The translations under genes and the position numbers were made by a program. The notes beneath the pieces are model-generated. The model worked only from the letters and a program-made list of their open reading frames with translations. It did no database searches and had not been told where the DNA came from. Of a DNA stretch of 64,000 nt, positions 1 to 10,446 are shown one piece after another (the stretch's first letter is position 1; each line of letters starts with the position of its first letter). Source of the stretch: Sophora flavescens (lineage: Eukaryota; Streptophyta; Magnoliopsida; Fabales; Fabaceae); contig CM061070.1 in the NCBI GenBank assembly GCA_030762895.1, positions 35,367,652-35,431,651 on the forward strand. The letters run 5' to 3'.

Positions 1-841
1 GACATGATAAGATCAGTGCTATTCATTTCAAACTTACCCCCCGAAATCTTTTTCGGGTTATTACATCTTTCTGAACCCCATTGGTGGTAGTTGGTGTCAA
101 CGTTTTCAATGATGTTGAATGCCTCAGTTAGAGGCCTATTCATAAAGGCTCCACCAGCTGCGGAATCGAGTGACACCTTCGAAGAGTAATCCAATCCGTT
201 GTAAAAGTTGTGCACTAATAACAACCTCTCGAGTCCATGATGTGGGCAAGACTCCAGCAGTCCCTTGTAGCGATCCCAAGCTTCTGACAAGCATTCTCCG
301 TCCTTTTGGAAGAAGCCAGTTATCTGGGCTCGAAGGTAAGCCGTCTTGGAGGGAGGGAAAAATTTCTCCAAGAATGCCTGCTCCAGTTGGTCCCAAGTCA
401 TCAAGGTATTAGCGGGTATTTACTTCAACCAAGCTTTCGCCTTTCCAGTAAGGGATGAGGGGAACAAACTCAAGAAAATAGCATCAACCGGGGCGCCTTG
501 AATTCTAACTGCATCGGTGAACTCCAATAATGTCTCCACGTGATCAGTCGGGTCCTCCGAGGGCAGTCCTCTGAATTGATGTTGCCTAATCATGTTGACT
601 AGCATAGGCGGTATAATGTAGTTCTCCGCCTCAATCTCTGGCCTAGCGATCCCAACTCGTAAACCCCTAGCATTTGGGGCTGCGTAGTCCTTCAATGGTT
701 TGGTATCCGGGAGATTCGCCATTAGTGGAATGAGAATCAACTTCTCTCTCTCTCTCTTTGTAGTCTCCTACGTCTATGAAAGGTCCTTTCGACTTCGGGA
801 TCGATCTCACTAAGGTTTCCAAGACTTAGGGATCTTTGCAT
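1..841 (-). pseudogene. Partial gag of array unit 1
   Basis: The minus-strand frame starts at the ATG at 841 (MQRSLSLGNLSEIDPEVERT) and runs off the window edge. It matches the N-terminal part of the family 1 gag, including the capsid stretch SEDPTDHVETLLEFTDAV. A longer CT run near 745-760 shifts the frame just before MANLPDTKPLKDYAAPN. A CAA to TAA change at about 420 stops the frame after KAKAWLK, and a further segment continues to 136. It cannot make a full Gag. Confidence 0.85.
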
Positions 842-879
842 AAAAACACAGAGAGATAGATACTCAAGAAGGAAAATAT

Positions 880-912
<33 letters not shown>

Positions 913-998
913 TATTATAACAAATAATAAAATCAAATAAAAAGAGAAGGTCCAGAAAAATCAATTTAAAAATTAAATTGAGATTTGAGAAAGAACAG

Positions 999-1016
999 TC
1001 CCCGGCAATAGCGCCA
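999..1016 (-). promoter_or_regulatory. Primer-binding site, tRNA-Asp type (unit 1)
   Basis: The minus strand reads TGGCGCTATTGCCGGGGA, complementary to the 3' end of plant tRNA-Asp except for two mismatches near the middle. It lies seven bases inside the LTR end, where minus-strand DNA synthesis would start. The mismatches suggest decay. Confidence 0.8.
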
Positions 1017-1022
1017 AAAACT

Positions 1023-2443
1023 TGATAGTATCCATGCGATGCACGTCGTGCGATCCGGCAAGTGTACAGGATTGTCGCCAAGTAATAAAAAGTTATCGAT
1101 CCCACAGAGACTGTGATCTCAAATCGCAACTAATTACTAAATCGATAAAACTGGACTTTAGAAAAGAGATTTTTAAAAGGTTTTTGATATTTGAAATAAG
1201 AGATAACTTAAAATCAGAATCAAGTAAAACAGAAAGTAAATCAGTTTATGGTTTTTCAGATCTAAATGAATTCCTAGGAATTTGGGTTACCACAAGGTTG
1301 ATTATGTTACTAAATTGATTATCCCTTGTTAATTATCGAAATTACCTTGAAGGCGAATTTATCCTCAAATAGTTTAAGCTCCCTCTCGGGTTACAAAAAT
1401 CGTGCCCAATTAAACCAACCCCTACTCTCGTGGTAGTCGAATTTAGGTTGGACCCTTTGCGCTTTATGACAATTCGTTAATCCTCGAAGGACGGCTTCTA
1501 ACTCTCGTGATTTCAGTCCTAAGTCTGATTCTATAGATCCGTACCTAAGTTCACCGCTAGGTTCCTCCTTAGAATATCTACGACACGTAAATAAGTGCGC
1601 ACCAAAACACTAGAAATCAGATCTAAAGCAAATCGCAATTAACAAAGATTAAACATCAATTCATTATCATAAAAAAAACCTTGGGCATAGCCCCAATCCT
1701 TAGAAACTAAACTACTACTCAAGCCTTGCCATGGTGATGACAAGCTTGGTTAGCAACATGAGAATAAAAATCAGAAAAGAGAGGAGGGAGAAGAAGAGAG
1801 ATCCTAAATAATAGCCTAAGAGTAGCAGCCCCAAAAAGTCTTCCAAAAGTGGCCCCAAGTCCTCAGCCTGATGCCATATTTATAGATTAGGGAAGTTTGA
1901 ATCCCAATCTAACTCAAATTAGATCCAAATCAGTGGCTTCTGATCCAAGTAATGCGCGTCACGGCCGTGATGGCCATCACGGCCAGGCTGTGATGGATTC
2001 TGCCTTGGGCGTTCCTTCAATTTTTGGTCTATCACGGCCGTGATTTTCATCACGGCTAGGCCGTGATCAGTTCTGACTTTTGAGGGTTTGGTCCAGCTGA
2101 CATGTCACGGTCGTGATGGGCATCACGGCTAGGCCGTGACCAGTTCTGACTTTTGCCTTCTTTCTTTTCAGCTTTGCTCGATCATGGCCATGATGGTAAT
2201 CACGGCTAGGCCGTGATGGGCTCTGTTTGGCTTATTTTCTTCACTTTTCAAGCCCCATCTTCATCCAAGCTCCATCATGGTTGATCCTGAGCATTTAATC
2301 CTTAATTTCTTCAAAACAACACCACAAAAACCGCCTTACCCGTTCCGAGATAAAAACTAACTAAAATCAAATTAAAAATGCCTAAACTATATTAAAATGC
2401 ATGCAAAATGATAAACAAATATGAGGTGTAATCACACTCATCA
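1023..2443 (-). repeat. Family 1 LTR, shared by units 1 and 2
   Basis: This 1421-bp LTR has TGAT...ATCA termini. On its left is the tRNA-Asp PBS of unit 1; on its right is the polypurine tract of unit 2 (minus strand ATGCTTGGGGTGATTT). It carries a TATA box (minus TATAAATA at 1877-1884) and four paired-palindrome modules upstream of it in the sense direction. Compared with the other two array LTRs it keeps a complete first module but lacks about 15 bases near 1602. Confidence 0.9.
1877..2220 (-). promoter_or_regulatory. LTR promoter: TATA box plus palindrome cluster
   Basis: In the sense (minus) direction, four modules at about 2215-1965 precede TATAAATATGGC at 1884-1873. Each module has a spaced palindrome of the type ATCACGGCCTAGCCGTGAT and a second palindrome TCACGGCCGTGA a few bases away. 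Several copies show C to T or G to A changes at CG steps, as expected for methylated cytosine decay. Position suggests a U3 enhancer-like array; function is inferred. Confidence 0.6.
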
Positions 2444-4264
2444 AATCACCCCAAGCATAAGATTTTGCTTGTCCTCAAGCAATCACCTAGGCCAGACGAT
2501 ATAAATAATCAGAGCATGGATAGTGAACCAAGAACCCGAGTAACTAATCCAAGTAACAGGCGTATTCAAATAAGAAACCAAGAGATAATCGATTTCAAAT
2601 CCAATTAGAAGCTTAGGTTCCCTAAATTCATATTCTCACTGATTCGGGCGTTCTTCTCACCTCACTCAAGTGTTTAAGGGTATATGACAATTCGCTCAGT
2701 TTCCTCAAGGAATGTACTCTACCATAAGCTTGAATATTAACCAAATCTCCACTTTATTAATGAAAACACAAAAGAATCAAGAGGTCTTTTACTTTGGTTG
2801 TAATGGGGCCATGGAATTAATCGTAAGGTGGGGAAATCAAGAAAAGGAAATTTCAAGAGGGTTAAACAAAATATCAACATTGCAAAGCATGACAGCCTTC
2901 TAAAATACCTTTTTTGGGCTTTTGTTCACTTTCCCACCTTTATTTCTTTTTTTTAAAATTTTATTTCTCGCTTTCTTTTTGTCATCCCCTTCTCCATATT
3001 TATTTTTTTTGTTTATTTTATTTTATTTATTTGGAGAATGGGAAATTTTTAATTCAAGAGAAATATTTTCTAACCTTCTCATCCCTTACTTTTTCAAACT
3101 ACCTTTTTAACCTTTTTGTAATACTTTAAAAGGTGCCATACCAAGCATCATTCATCAAATTATTTCAAGGTACCAAGAAAAGTGTTTTATTATTTTTTTT
3201 AGGCTCAAAATTGGGCAACTAAGGGGTAGCATTTAATCAATCAAAGCTCAGAAGGCCGGAAAAATACCTAGTGCCACAATCACTTTCAAAAATGTTTTCA
3301 AAAATTTGTATGTTTCAAGACGGTTTCAAGTCAAGTTGTAGATAATACAATCCAAGAGGAAATAAACACTCAATCACAAAGAATGGGGTAGATTTAGTGA
3401 GTACCCCTTTTTGGCTCAAAATCTCACATTTAGTAGTTCAAAAATCAGTGAGAAACACAATTTTAATGAACCACATGCTAATTATCAACTATCAAAAGAT
3501 CATCTCAAGCATTTTTATTTTTAGCCTTATCACAAGAATAAAAAATTGGTTTCAAAAATTCACTATCTCAATTTATTTGGCACCAAGTTCTCGCAATCGG
3601 ATGCATAATCTAAGCAAGGGGCAATCTAATCATGTGATCATGCAAAACTATCCCTATATGAATGCAACATGAAAAATGCAAAAATGCAAAAAATTTCAAA
3701 AATACCCCTACCCCAAGCTTAAAGATTTACATTTTCCCCGGAGAGAGGAGGAAAATGGAACAACTCACCGAGGTGGTAGCGGGTGTTGGGTCACATGCCT
3801 AGTCAAAGATTGTTGGAAATTGTATCACGGCCGTGATGGGTATCACGGGCTGGCCGTGATCAATTCTGGTCTTCGGGAGCTGGCCTGTCACGGCCGTGAC
3901 CTGTATCACGGCTAGGCCGTGATACTTTCTGATCTTTAGGTCCTTCTCATCAAGCCCGTGACGCTTATCACGGCCGGGCCGTGATCCTTTATGGTCTTCT
4001 TGGTTAGCTCATCACGACCGTGACCACTGTCACGGCCTGGGCGTGATGACTTCTGACTTTATTAGTCCCTGCCCTTTTTGCTCTTCCTTCCTTCTTAACC
4101 TGTAAACACTTGACAAATCTTTTAATTTATGATTTTTTTTATCTTGATCTTCTCAAATTATTCTAGAGCTAAATTCAAAAACAAATGGAAAAGGGAAATA
4201 AAACTTGGGTTGCCTCCCAAAAAGCGCTTATTTACGATTTTAAGCTTGATAATACTTCCTTCAA
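2444..4264 (-). other. Unit 2: 3' untranslated region of family 1
   Basis: No coding frame with family similarity is visible here. In the sense direction it runs from the gag-protease stop to the PPT next to the LTR at 2443. It holds the hairpin after the ORF (4204-4220, one base decayed), a second cluster of paired palindromes (about 3824-4050), an internal PPT-like copy (3711-3735) and T-rich stretches. The same layout occurs in unit 3 and in the separate element at 46190-52882, so it is a conserved part of the family. Confidence 0.75.
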
Positions 4265-6632
4265 TCAACCGGGGTCGGCTGGGCGTAGAAGTGCAGGAAC
4301 ATTTCTCTTCCATGGGAGTCCTTCAAAGAGCCGATTCTGCTCGTATGGCCAATTACGCTTTCGCTTCGCTCTTTTCACTCTAAGCTTCATGGCCTTACTC
4401 CCTCCCGGCGGAAGTTTTGTTTTCACATGATGAGCAACTCCAACTTTATCACTACTGGGTGCATCATTTGCCATGTAAATCTTCGGAGTTGCTTCCATGT
4501 TGAGCTCTTCCTTTACCACTGGAGACGTTATATCGATCCTGCACACATGACTCACAAAAGGAGGGTTGTTATATGAGTTAGTCAATTTAAAATCTACCCT
4601 ACCTTCCTCTACATTCCGAGAGAGTTTGCCATTCCTTACATCTATTACCGCTCCAGCGGTGGCCAAGAATGGCCTTCCTAAAATGATGGGGAATTCAGAA
4701 TTCCGTTTCATATCCAATACCAGGAAATCGGTAGGGATGAAAAATTTCCCTACCTTTACAGGAACATTCTCTAGTATGCCTAGAGGAGTCCTAGTCGAGC
4801 CATCCGCAAATTGTAAGGAGAATTTGAATGGACTCAACTCTTTGGTTCCCAACTTTTCCAAGATAGTGAGCGGCATCAAGCTCGCACTAGCCCCTAAGTC
4901 ACATAAGGCTTGGTCTATTTGCACTTTTTCAATCGAGCAAGTGATAGAGAAACTTCCCGGGTCTTTCAGTTTAGGAGGCATATTAGTTTTTATCTTTATA
5001 TTGTGCTCCTCAAATAAGCTTTTAGTCTCTATTTATGCTTGCTTTCTCTTGACCAACCTTTGTCGGAAAGGTATTGGGGGTGTGTACGGTGGCGGAGGGA
5101 CATACTTTAGTTCTTGCTCTTCATCTTCATTCATGTCCTCCTCACACCCCACATCTTTTTCATCCACCCCAAGCTTATCATCTCTCAAGTATATGGCATT
5201 ACAATGCTCATTGGGATTAGCTTCGGGTTGCCCCGGGAACGTACCCTTAGGTCTGGAGTATGTGCTGGCTTGTTGGACAATCTGAGTTTCTAGCATCTTG
5301 TTGTGGATGGCTAAGTTATCTACCTTAGATGCTAGCTCTTTTATTGCCTCGTTTACTGCCCTACCTTATTGTCTAAACTCTTCATTTTGTTTTTTTGAGT
5401 TTCAACAAAACTTTCCAATAAAGACTCGAGTTTAGATTTCTGTACCTGAGGATACCCCGCTGCGGGTTTCCTATTACCTTGGCCCTCTTGGAACTCATGG
5501 TTTAGCGTGTTGCTGTAGTTCCCGTACGAGAGGTAAGGGTTGTTCTTCTTTCCTTGGTTGTAAGGATTTGGGGGAGCATAATTGGGAAACTTCGGGTTCG
5601 TGTCGTAGAAGTTGTGACAAGAGTTCACTTGTTCCCCCGAAGCACCGGATCCATGAGCAATACCACGTGGGCACTCCATTATGTCATGTCCATGCACTCC
5701 ACAAATCTCACAAACAATGTTAGTAGCACCTATTGGACTCACATTAGACCATTCGATCTGATCAAAGCGTTTATTCAGTGAGTCTATTTTAGACATTATA
5801 AGATCAATGCTATTCATTTCAAACTTACCCCCCGAAATCTTTTTCGGGTTACTACCTCTTTCTGAACCCCATTGGTGGTAGTTGGTGTCAACGTTTTCAA
5901 TTATGTTGAATGCCTCAGTCAGAGGCCTATTCATAATGGCTCCACCAGCTGCGGAATCGAGTGACACATTCGAAGAGTAATCCAATCCGTTGTAAAAGGT
6001 GTGCACTAATAACCACCTCTCGAGTCCATTTGATGTGGGCAAGACTCCAGCAGTCCCTTGTAGTGATCCCAAGCTTCTGACAAGCATTCTCCGTCCTTTT
6101 GGAAGAAGCCAGTGATCTGGGCTCGAAGGTAAGCCGTCTTGGAGGGAGGGAAAAATTTCTCCAAGAATGCCTTCTCCAGTTGGTCCCAAGTCATCAAGGT
6201 ATTAGCGGGTATTTGCTTCAGCCAAGCTTTCGCCTTTCCAGTAAGGGATGAGGGGAACAACCTCAAGCGAATAGCATCAACCGGGGCGCCTTGAATTCTA
6301 ACTGCATCGGTGAACTCCAAGAATGTCTCCACGTGATCAGTCGGGTCCTCCGAGGGCAGTCCTCCGAATTTATGTTGCCTAATCATGTTGATTAGCATAG
6401 GCGGTATAGTGTAGTTCTAGGCCTCAATCTCTGGCCTAGCAATCCCAGTTCGCAAACCCCTAGCATTTGGGGCTGCGTAGTCCTTCAATGGTTTGGTATC
6501 CGGGAGATTCGCCATTGGTGGAATGGGAATCAACTTTTCTCTCTCTCTTTGTAGTCTCCTACGTTTATGAAAGGTCCTTTTGACTTCAGGATCGATCTCA
6601 CTAAGGTTTCCAAGACTTAGGGATCTTTGCAT
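4265..6632 (-). pseudogene. Broken gag-protease ORF, unit 2
   Basis: The frame begins at the ATG at 6632 (MQRSLSLGNLSEIDPEVKRT) and ends at 4265 with the C-terminus PALLRPADPG. Retroelement gag features are a capsid region with LFPSSLTGKAKAWLKQIPA and a CCHC knuckle CEICGVHGHDIMEC, followed by an aspartic protease with ALCDLGASASLMPLTIL and the flap-like region IILGRPFLATAGAVID. DLGAS replaces the usual DTG/DSG, as in Athila-type proteases. The frame is broken by a TAG near 6417, a TAA between gag and protease (CAA to TAA, shared with unit 3), frameshifts near 5380 and 6030, and others near 5000-5030. No RT, RNase H or integrase follows. Confidence 0.85.
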
Positions 6633-6663
6633 AAAAACACGGAGAGATAGATACTCAAGAAGG

Positions 6664-6717
<54 letters not shown>

Positions 6718-6752
6718 CAAATAATAAAATCAAATAAAAAGAGAAGGTCCAG

Positions 6753-7124
6753 TTGCTTTGGCCTCAAACTTAACTTTCCTGATCTCTCATGTTTTTAGAG
6801 AAGCTAATCACTGTGCTGATAAGCTAGCCAATTTTGGAGTCAGTTCTAAATGCTTCACTTGGTGGAGCCTGATTCCCAGTTTTATTAGGTATGATTTCTT
6901 CTGTAATAGGTGGGGTATGCCTAATTATAGATTCTTGTAATCCCCCCTCTTCTCATGGGTAAGGTCCTATGTCCCCCCATGTTTTATTGTATTTCTTTCT
7001 TTTGTTTTAATAATACTTTGGGGTGCTGCAGATGATTGGTAGTGGTTTTGGTGCCAACATAGTTGGGATGATTTCCACTGCAGTGATGCTTCTGCACTCC
7101 TTTTTGCTTAAAAAAGAAAAAGAA
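6753..7124 (+). mobile_element. 5'-truncated L1-type LINE inserted in unit 2
   Basis: A 372-bp insertion sits in the gag leader of unit 2 and is absent from the equivalent place in units 1 and 3. It is flanked by a 17-bp duplication (6736-6752 and 7125-7141, AAAAAGAGAAGGTCCAG). The start encodes the end of a plant LINE RNase H domain (ISHVFREANHCADKLANFGV, then a stop after NYRFL), followed by a short 3' UTR and an A-rich tail. These are hallmarks of target-primed reverse transcription with 5' truncation. Confidence 0.92.
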
Positions 7125-7184
7125 AAAAAGAGAAGGTCCAGAAAAATCAATTTAAAAATTAAATTGAGATTCGAGAAAGCACAG

Positions 7185-7202
7185 TCCCCGGCAACGGCGC
7201 CA
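7185..7202 (-). promoter_or_regulatory. Primer-binding site, tRNA-Asp (unit 2)
   Basis: The minus strand reads TGGCGCCGTTGCCGGGGA, a perfect complement to the 3' end of plant tRNA-Asp including CCA. It lies next to the end of the LTR at 7209. Confidence 0.92.
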
Positions 7203-7208
7203 AAAACT

Positions 7209-8624
7209 TGATAGTATCCGTGTGATGCACGTCGTGCGATCCGGCAAGTGTACCGGATTGTCGCCAAGTAATAAAAAGTTATCGATCCCACAGAGACCAT
7301 GATCTCAAATCGCAACTAATTACTAAATCGATAAAACTGGACTTTAGAAAAGAGATTTTTAAAAGGTTTTTGATATTTGAAATAAGAGATAACTTAAAAT
7401 CAGAATCAAGTAAAACATAAAATAAATCAGTTTATGGTTTTTCATATCTAAATGAATTCCTAGGAATTTGGGTTACCAACAAGGTTGATTATATTACTAA
7501 ATTGATGATCCCTTGTTAATTATCGAAATTACCTTGAAGGCGAATTTATCCTCAAATAGTTTAAGCTCCCTCTCGGGTTACAAAATCCGTGCCCAATTAA
7601 ACCAACCCCTACTCTCGTGGTAGTCGAATTTAGGTTAGACCCTTTGCGCTTTATGACAATTCGTTAATCCTCGAAGGATGACTTTTAACTCTCGTGATTT
7701 CAGTCCTAAGTCTGATTCTATAGATCCGATACCTAAGTTCACCGCTAGGTTCCTCCTTTGAATATCTACGACACGTAAATAAGTGCGCACCAGATTTACG
7801 AATAATTAAAACACTAGAAATCAGATCTAAAGAAAAATCGCAATTAACAAAGATTAAACATCAATTCATTATCATAAACAAACCTTGGGCATAGCCCCAA
7901 TCCTTAGAAACTATACTACTACTCAAGCCTTGCCATGGTGATGACAAGCTTGGTTAACAACATGAGAATAAAAATCAGAAAAGAGAGGGGGGAGAAGAAG
8001 AGAGATCCTAAATAATAGCCTAAGAGTAGCAGCCCCAAAAAGTCTTCCAAAAGTGTCCCCAAGTCCTCAGCCAGATGCCATATTTATAGATTAGGGAAGT
8101 TTGAATCCTAATCTAACTCAAATTAGATCCAAATCAGTTGCTTTTGATCCAAGTAATGCGCGTCACGGCCGTGATGGATTCTGCCTTGGGCGTTCCTTCA
8201 ATTTTTGGTCTATCACGGCCGTGATTCTCATCACGGCTAGGCCGTGATCAGTTCTGACTTTTGAGGGTTTGGTCCAGCTGACATGTCACGGTCGTGATGG
8301 GCATCACGACTAGGCCGTGACCATTTCTGACTTTTGCCTTCTTTCTTTTCAGCTTTGCTCGATCATGGCCGTGATGGTCATCATAGCTAGGCCGTGATGG
8401 GCTCTGTTTGGCTTATTTTCTTCACTTTTCAAGCCCCATCTTCATCCAAGCTCCATCATGGTTGATCCTGAGCATTTAATCCTTAATTTCTTTAAAACAA
8501 CACCACAAAAACCGCCTTACCCGTTCCGAGATAAAAACTAACGAAAATCAAATTAAAAATGCCTAAACTATATGAAAATGCATGCAAAATGATAAACAAA
8601 TATGAGGTGTAATCACACTCATCA
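7209..8624 (-). repeat. Family 1 LTR, shared by units 2 and 3
   Basis: This 1416-bp LTR has TGAT...ATCA ends, with a PBS on the left and the unit 3 PPT on the right. The PPT core is mutated here (GCTTGAGGTG instead of GCTTGGGGTG). TATAAATA lies at 8088-8081 in the sense direction, with the palindrome cluster at about 8160-8400. It shares with the third array LTR a deletion of the second palindrome in the module farthest downstream, suggesting these two copies are closer to each other than to the first. Confidence 0.9.
8081..8400 (-). promoter_or_regulatory. LTR promoter: TATA box plus palindrome cluster
   Basis: Same layout as in the first LTR: TATAAATATGGC and, upstream in the sense direction, modules with TCACGGCCGTGA and ATCACGGCTAGGCCGTGAT. 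One module has lost its second palindrome by a deletion between GTGAT repeats. Confidence 0.6.
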
Positions 8625-10446
8625 AATCACCTCAAGCTTAAGATTTTGCTTGTCCTCAAGCAATCACCAAGGCCAGACGATATAAATAATCAGAGCATGG
8701 ATAGTGAACCAAGAACCCGAGTAACTAATCCAAGTAACATGCATATTCAAATTAGAAACCAAGATATAATCGATTTCAAATCCAATTAGAAGCTTAGGTT
8801 CCCTAAATTCATATTCTCACTGATTCGGGCACTCTTCTCACCTCACTCAAGTGTTTAAGGGTATATGACAATTCGCTCATTTTCCTCAAGGAATGTACTC
8901 TACCATATGCTTGACTATTAACCAAATCTCCACTTTATTAATGAAAACACAAAAGAATCAAGAGGTCTTTTACTTTGGTTGTAATGGGGCCATGGAATTA
9001 ATCGTTAGGTGGGGAAATCCAGAAAAGCAAATTTCAATAGGGTTAAACAAAATATCAACATTGCAAAGCATGACAGCCTTCTAAAATACCTTTTTTGGGC
9101 TTTTGTTCACTTTTCCACCTTTATTTCTTTTTTTTAAAATTTTATTTCTCGCTTACTTTTTGTCATCCCCTTCTCCATATTTATTTATTTTTGTTTATTT
9201 TATTTTATTTATTTGGAGAAGGGGAGATTTTTAATTCCAGAGAAATATTTTCTAACCTTCTCATCCCTCACCTTTTCAAACTACCTTTTTACCCTTTTTG
9301 TAATACTTTAAAAGGTGCCATACCAAGCATCATTCATCAAATTATTTCAAGGTACCAAGAAAAGTGTTTTATTATTTTTTTTAGGCTCAAAATTGGGTAA
9401 CTAAGGGGTAGCATTTAATCAATCAAAGCTCAGAAGGCTGGAAAAATACCTAGTGCCTCAATCACTTTCAAAAATGTTTTCAAAATTTTTTAAGTTTCAA
9501 AACGGTTTCAAGTCAAGTTGTAGATAATACAATCCAAGAGGAAATAAACACTCAATCACAAAGAATGTGGTAGATTTAGTGAGTACCCCTTTTTGGCTCA
9601 AAATCTCACATTTAGTAGTTCAAAAATCAGTTAGAAACACAATTTTAATGAACCACATGCTAATTATCAACTATCAAAAGATCATCTCAAGCATTTTTAT
9701 TTTTAGCCTTATCACAAGAATAAAAAATTGGGTTAAAAAATTCACTATCTCAATTTATTTGGCACCACGTTCTCGCAATCGAATGCATAATCTAAGCAAG
9801 GGGAAATCTAATCATGTGATCATGCAAAACTATCCCTATATGAATGCAACATGAAAAATACAAAAATGCAAAAAATTTCAAAAATACCCCTACCCTAAGC
9901 TTAAAGATTTACATTTTCCCCGGAGAGAGGAGGAAAATGGAACAACTCACCGAGGTGGTAGCGGGTGTTGGCTCACATGCCCAGTCAAAGATTGTTGGAA
10001 ATTGTATCACGGCCGTGATGGGTATCACGGGCTGGCCGTGATCAATTCTGGTCTTCGGGAGCTGGCCTGTCACGGTCGTGACCTGTATCACGGCTAGGCT
10101 GTGATACTTTCTGATCTTTAGGTCCTTCTCATCACGCCCGTGACGCTTATCACGGCTGGGCCGTGATCCTTTATGGTCTTCTTGGTTAGCTCATCACGAC
10201 CGTGACCACTGTCATGTTCTGGGCGTGATGACTTCTGACTTTATTAGTCCCTGCCCTTTTTGCTCTTCCTTCCTTCTTAACCTGTAAACACTTGACAAAT
10301 CTTTTAATTTATGATTTTTTTTCTCTTGATCTTCTCAAATTATTCAAGAGCTAAATTCAAAAACAAATGGAAAAGGGAAAGAAAACTTGGGTTGCCTCCC
10401 AAGAAGAGCTTATTTATGGTCTTAAGCTTGATAATACTTCCTTCAA
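8625..10446 (-). other. Unit 3: 3' untranslated region of family 1
   Basis: Non-coding stretch between the gag-protease stop and the LTR at 8624, closely similar to 2444-4264. It contains the hairpin CTTGGGTTGCCTCCCAAG at 10386-10403, four paired-palindrome modules at about 10005-10230, an internal PPT-like copy near 9893-9915 and T-rich runs. Small ORFs seen here are not conserved in reading frame and are not called. Confidence 0.75.

Noticed and set aside
4566..5285. 239-aa frame antisense to the protease, present in units 2 and 3 and similar at 49075-49848
   Set aside because: It mirrors the conserved gag-protease on the other strand; recurrence follows from copy similarity, and it has no known domain.
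6660..6715. IYIYIYIY transmembrane-like peptides in the gag leaders
   Set aside because: They are translations of TA dinucleotide runs upstream of the gag start; the plus-strand copy lacks the run.
7185..7202. tRNA-Asp gene fragment
   Set aside because: Only the terminal 18 nt complementary to tRNA-Asp are present, at the PBS position next to an LTR.
9567..10091. Several 60-95-aa frames in the family 1 3' UTR
   Set aside because: Frames are not kept between copies (stops and shifts differ), and no domain is recognisable.
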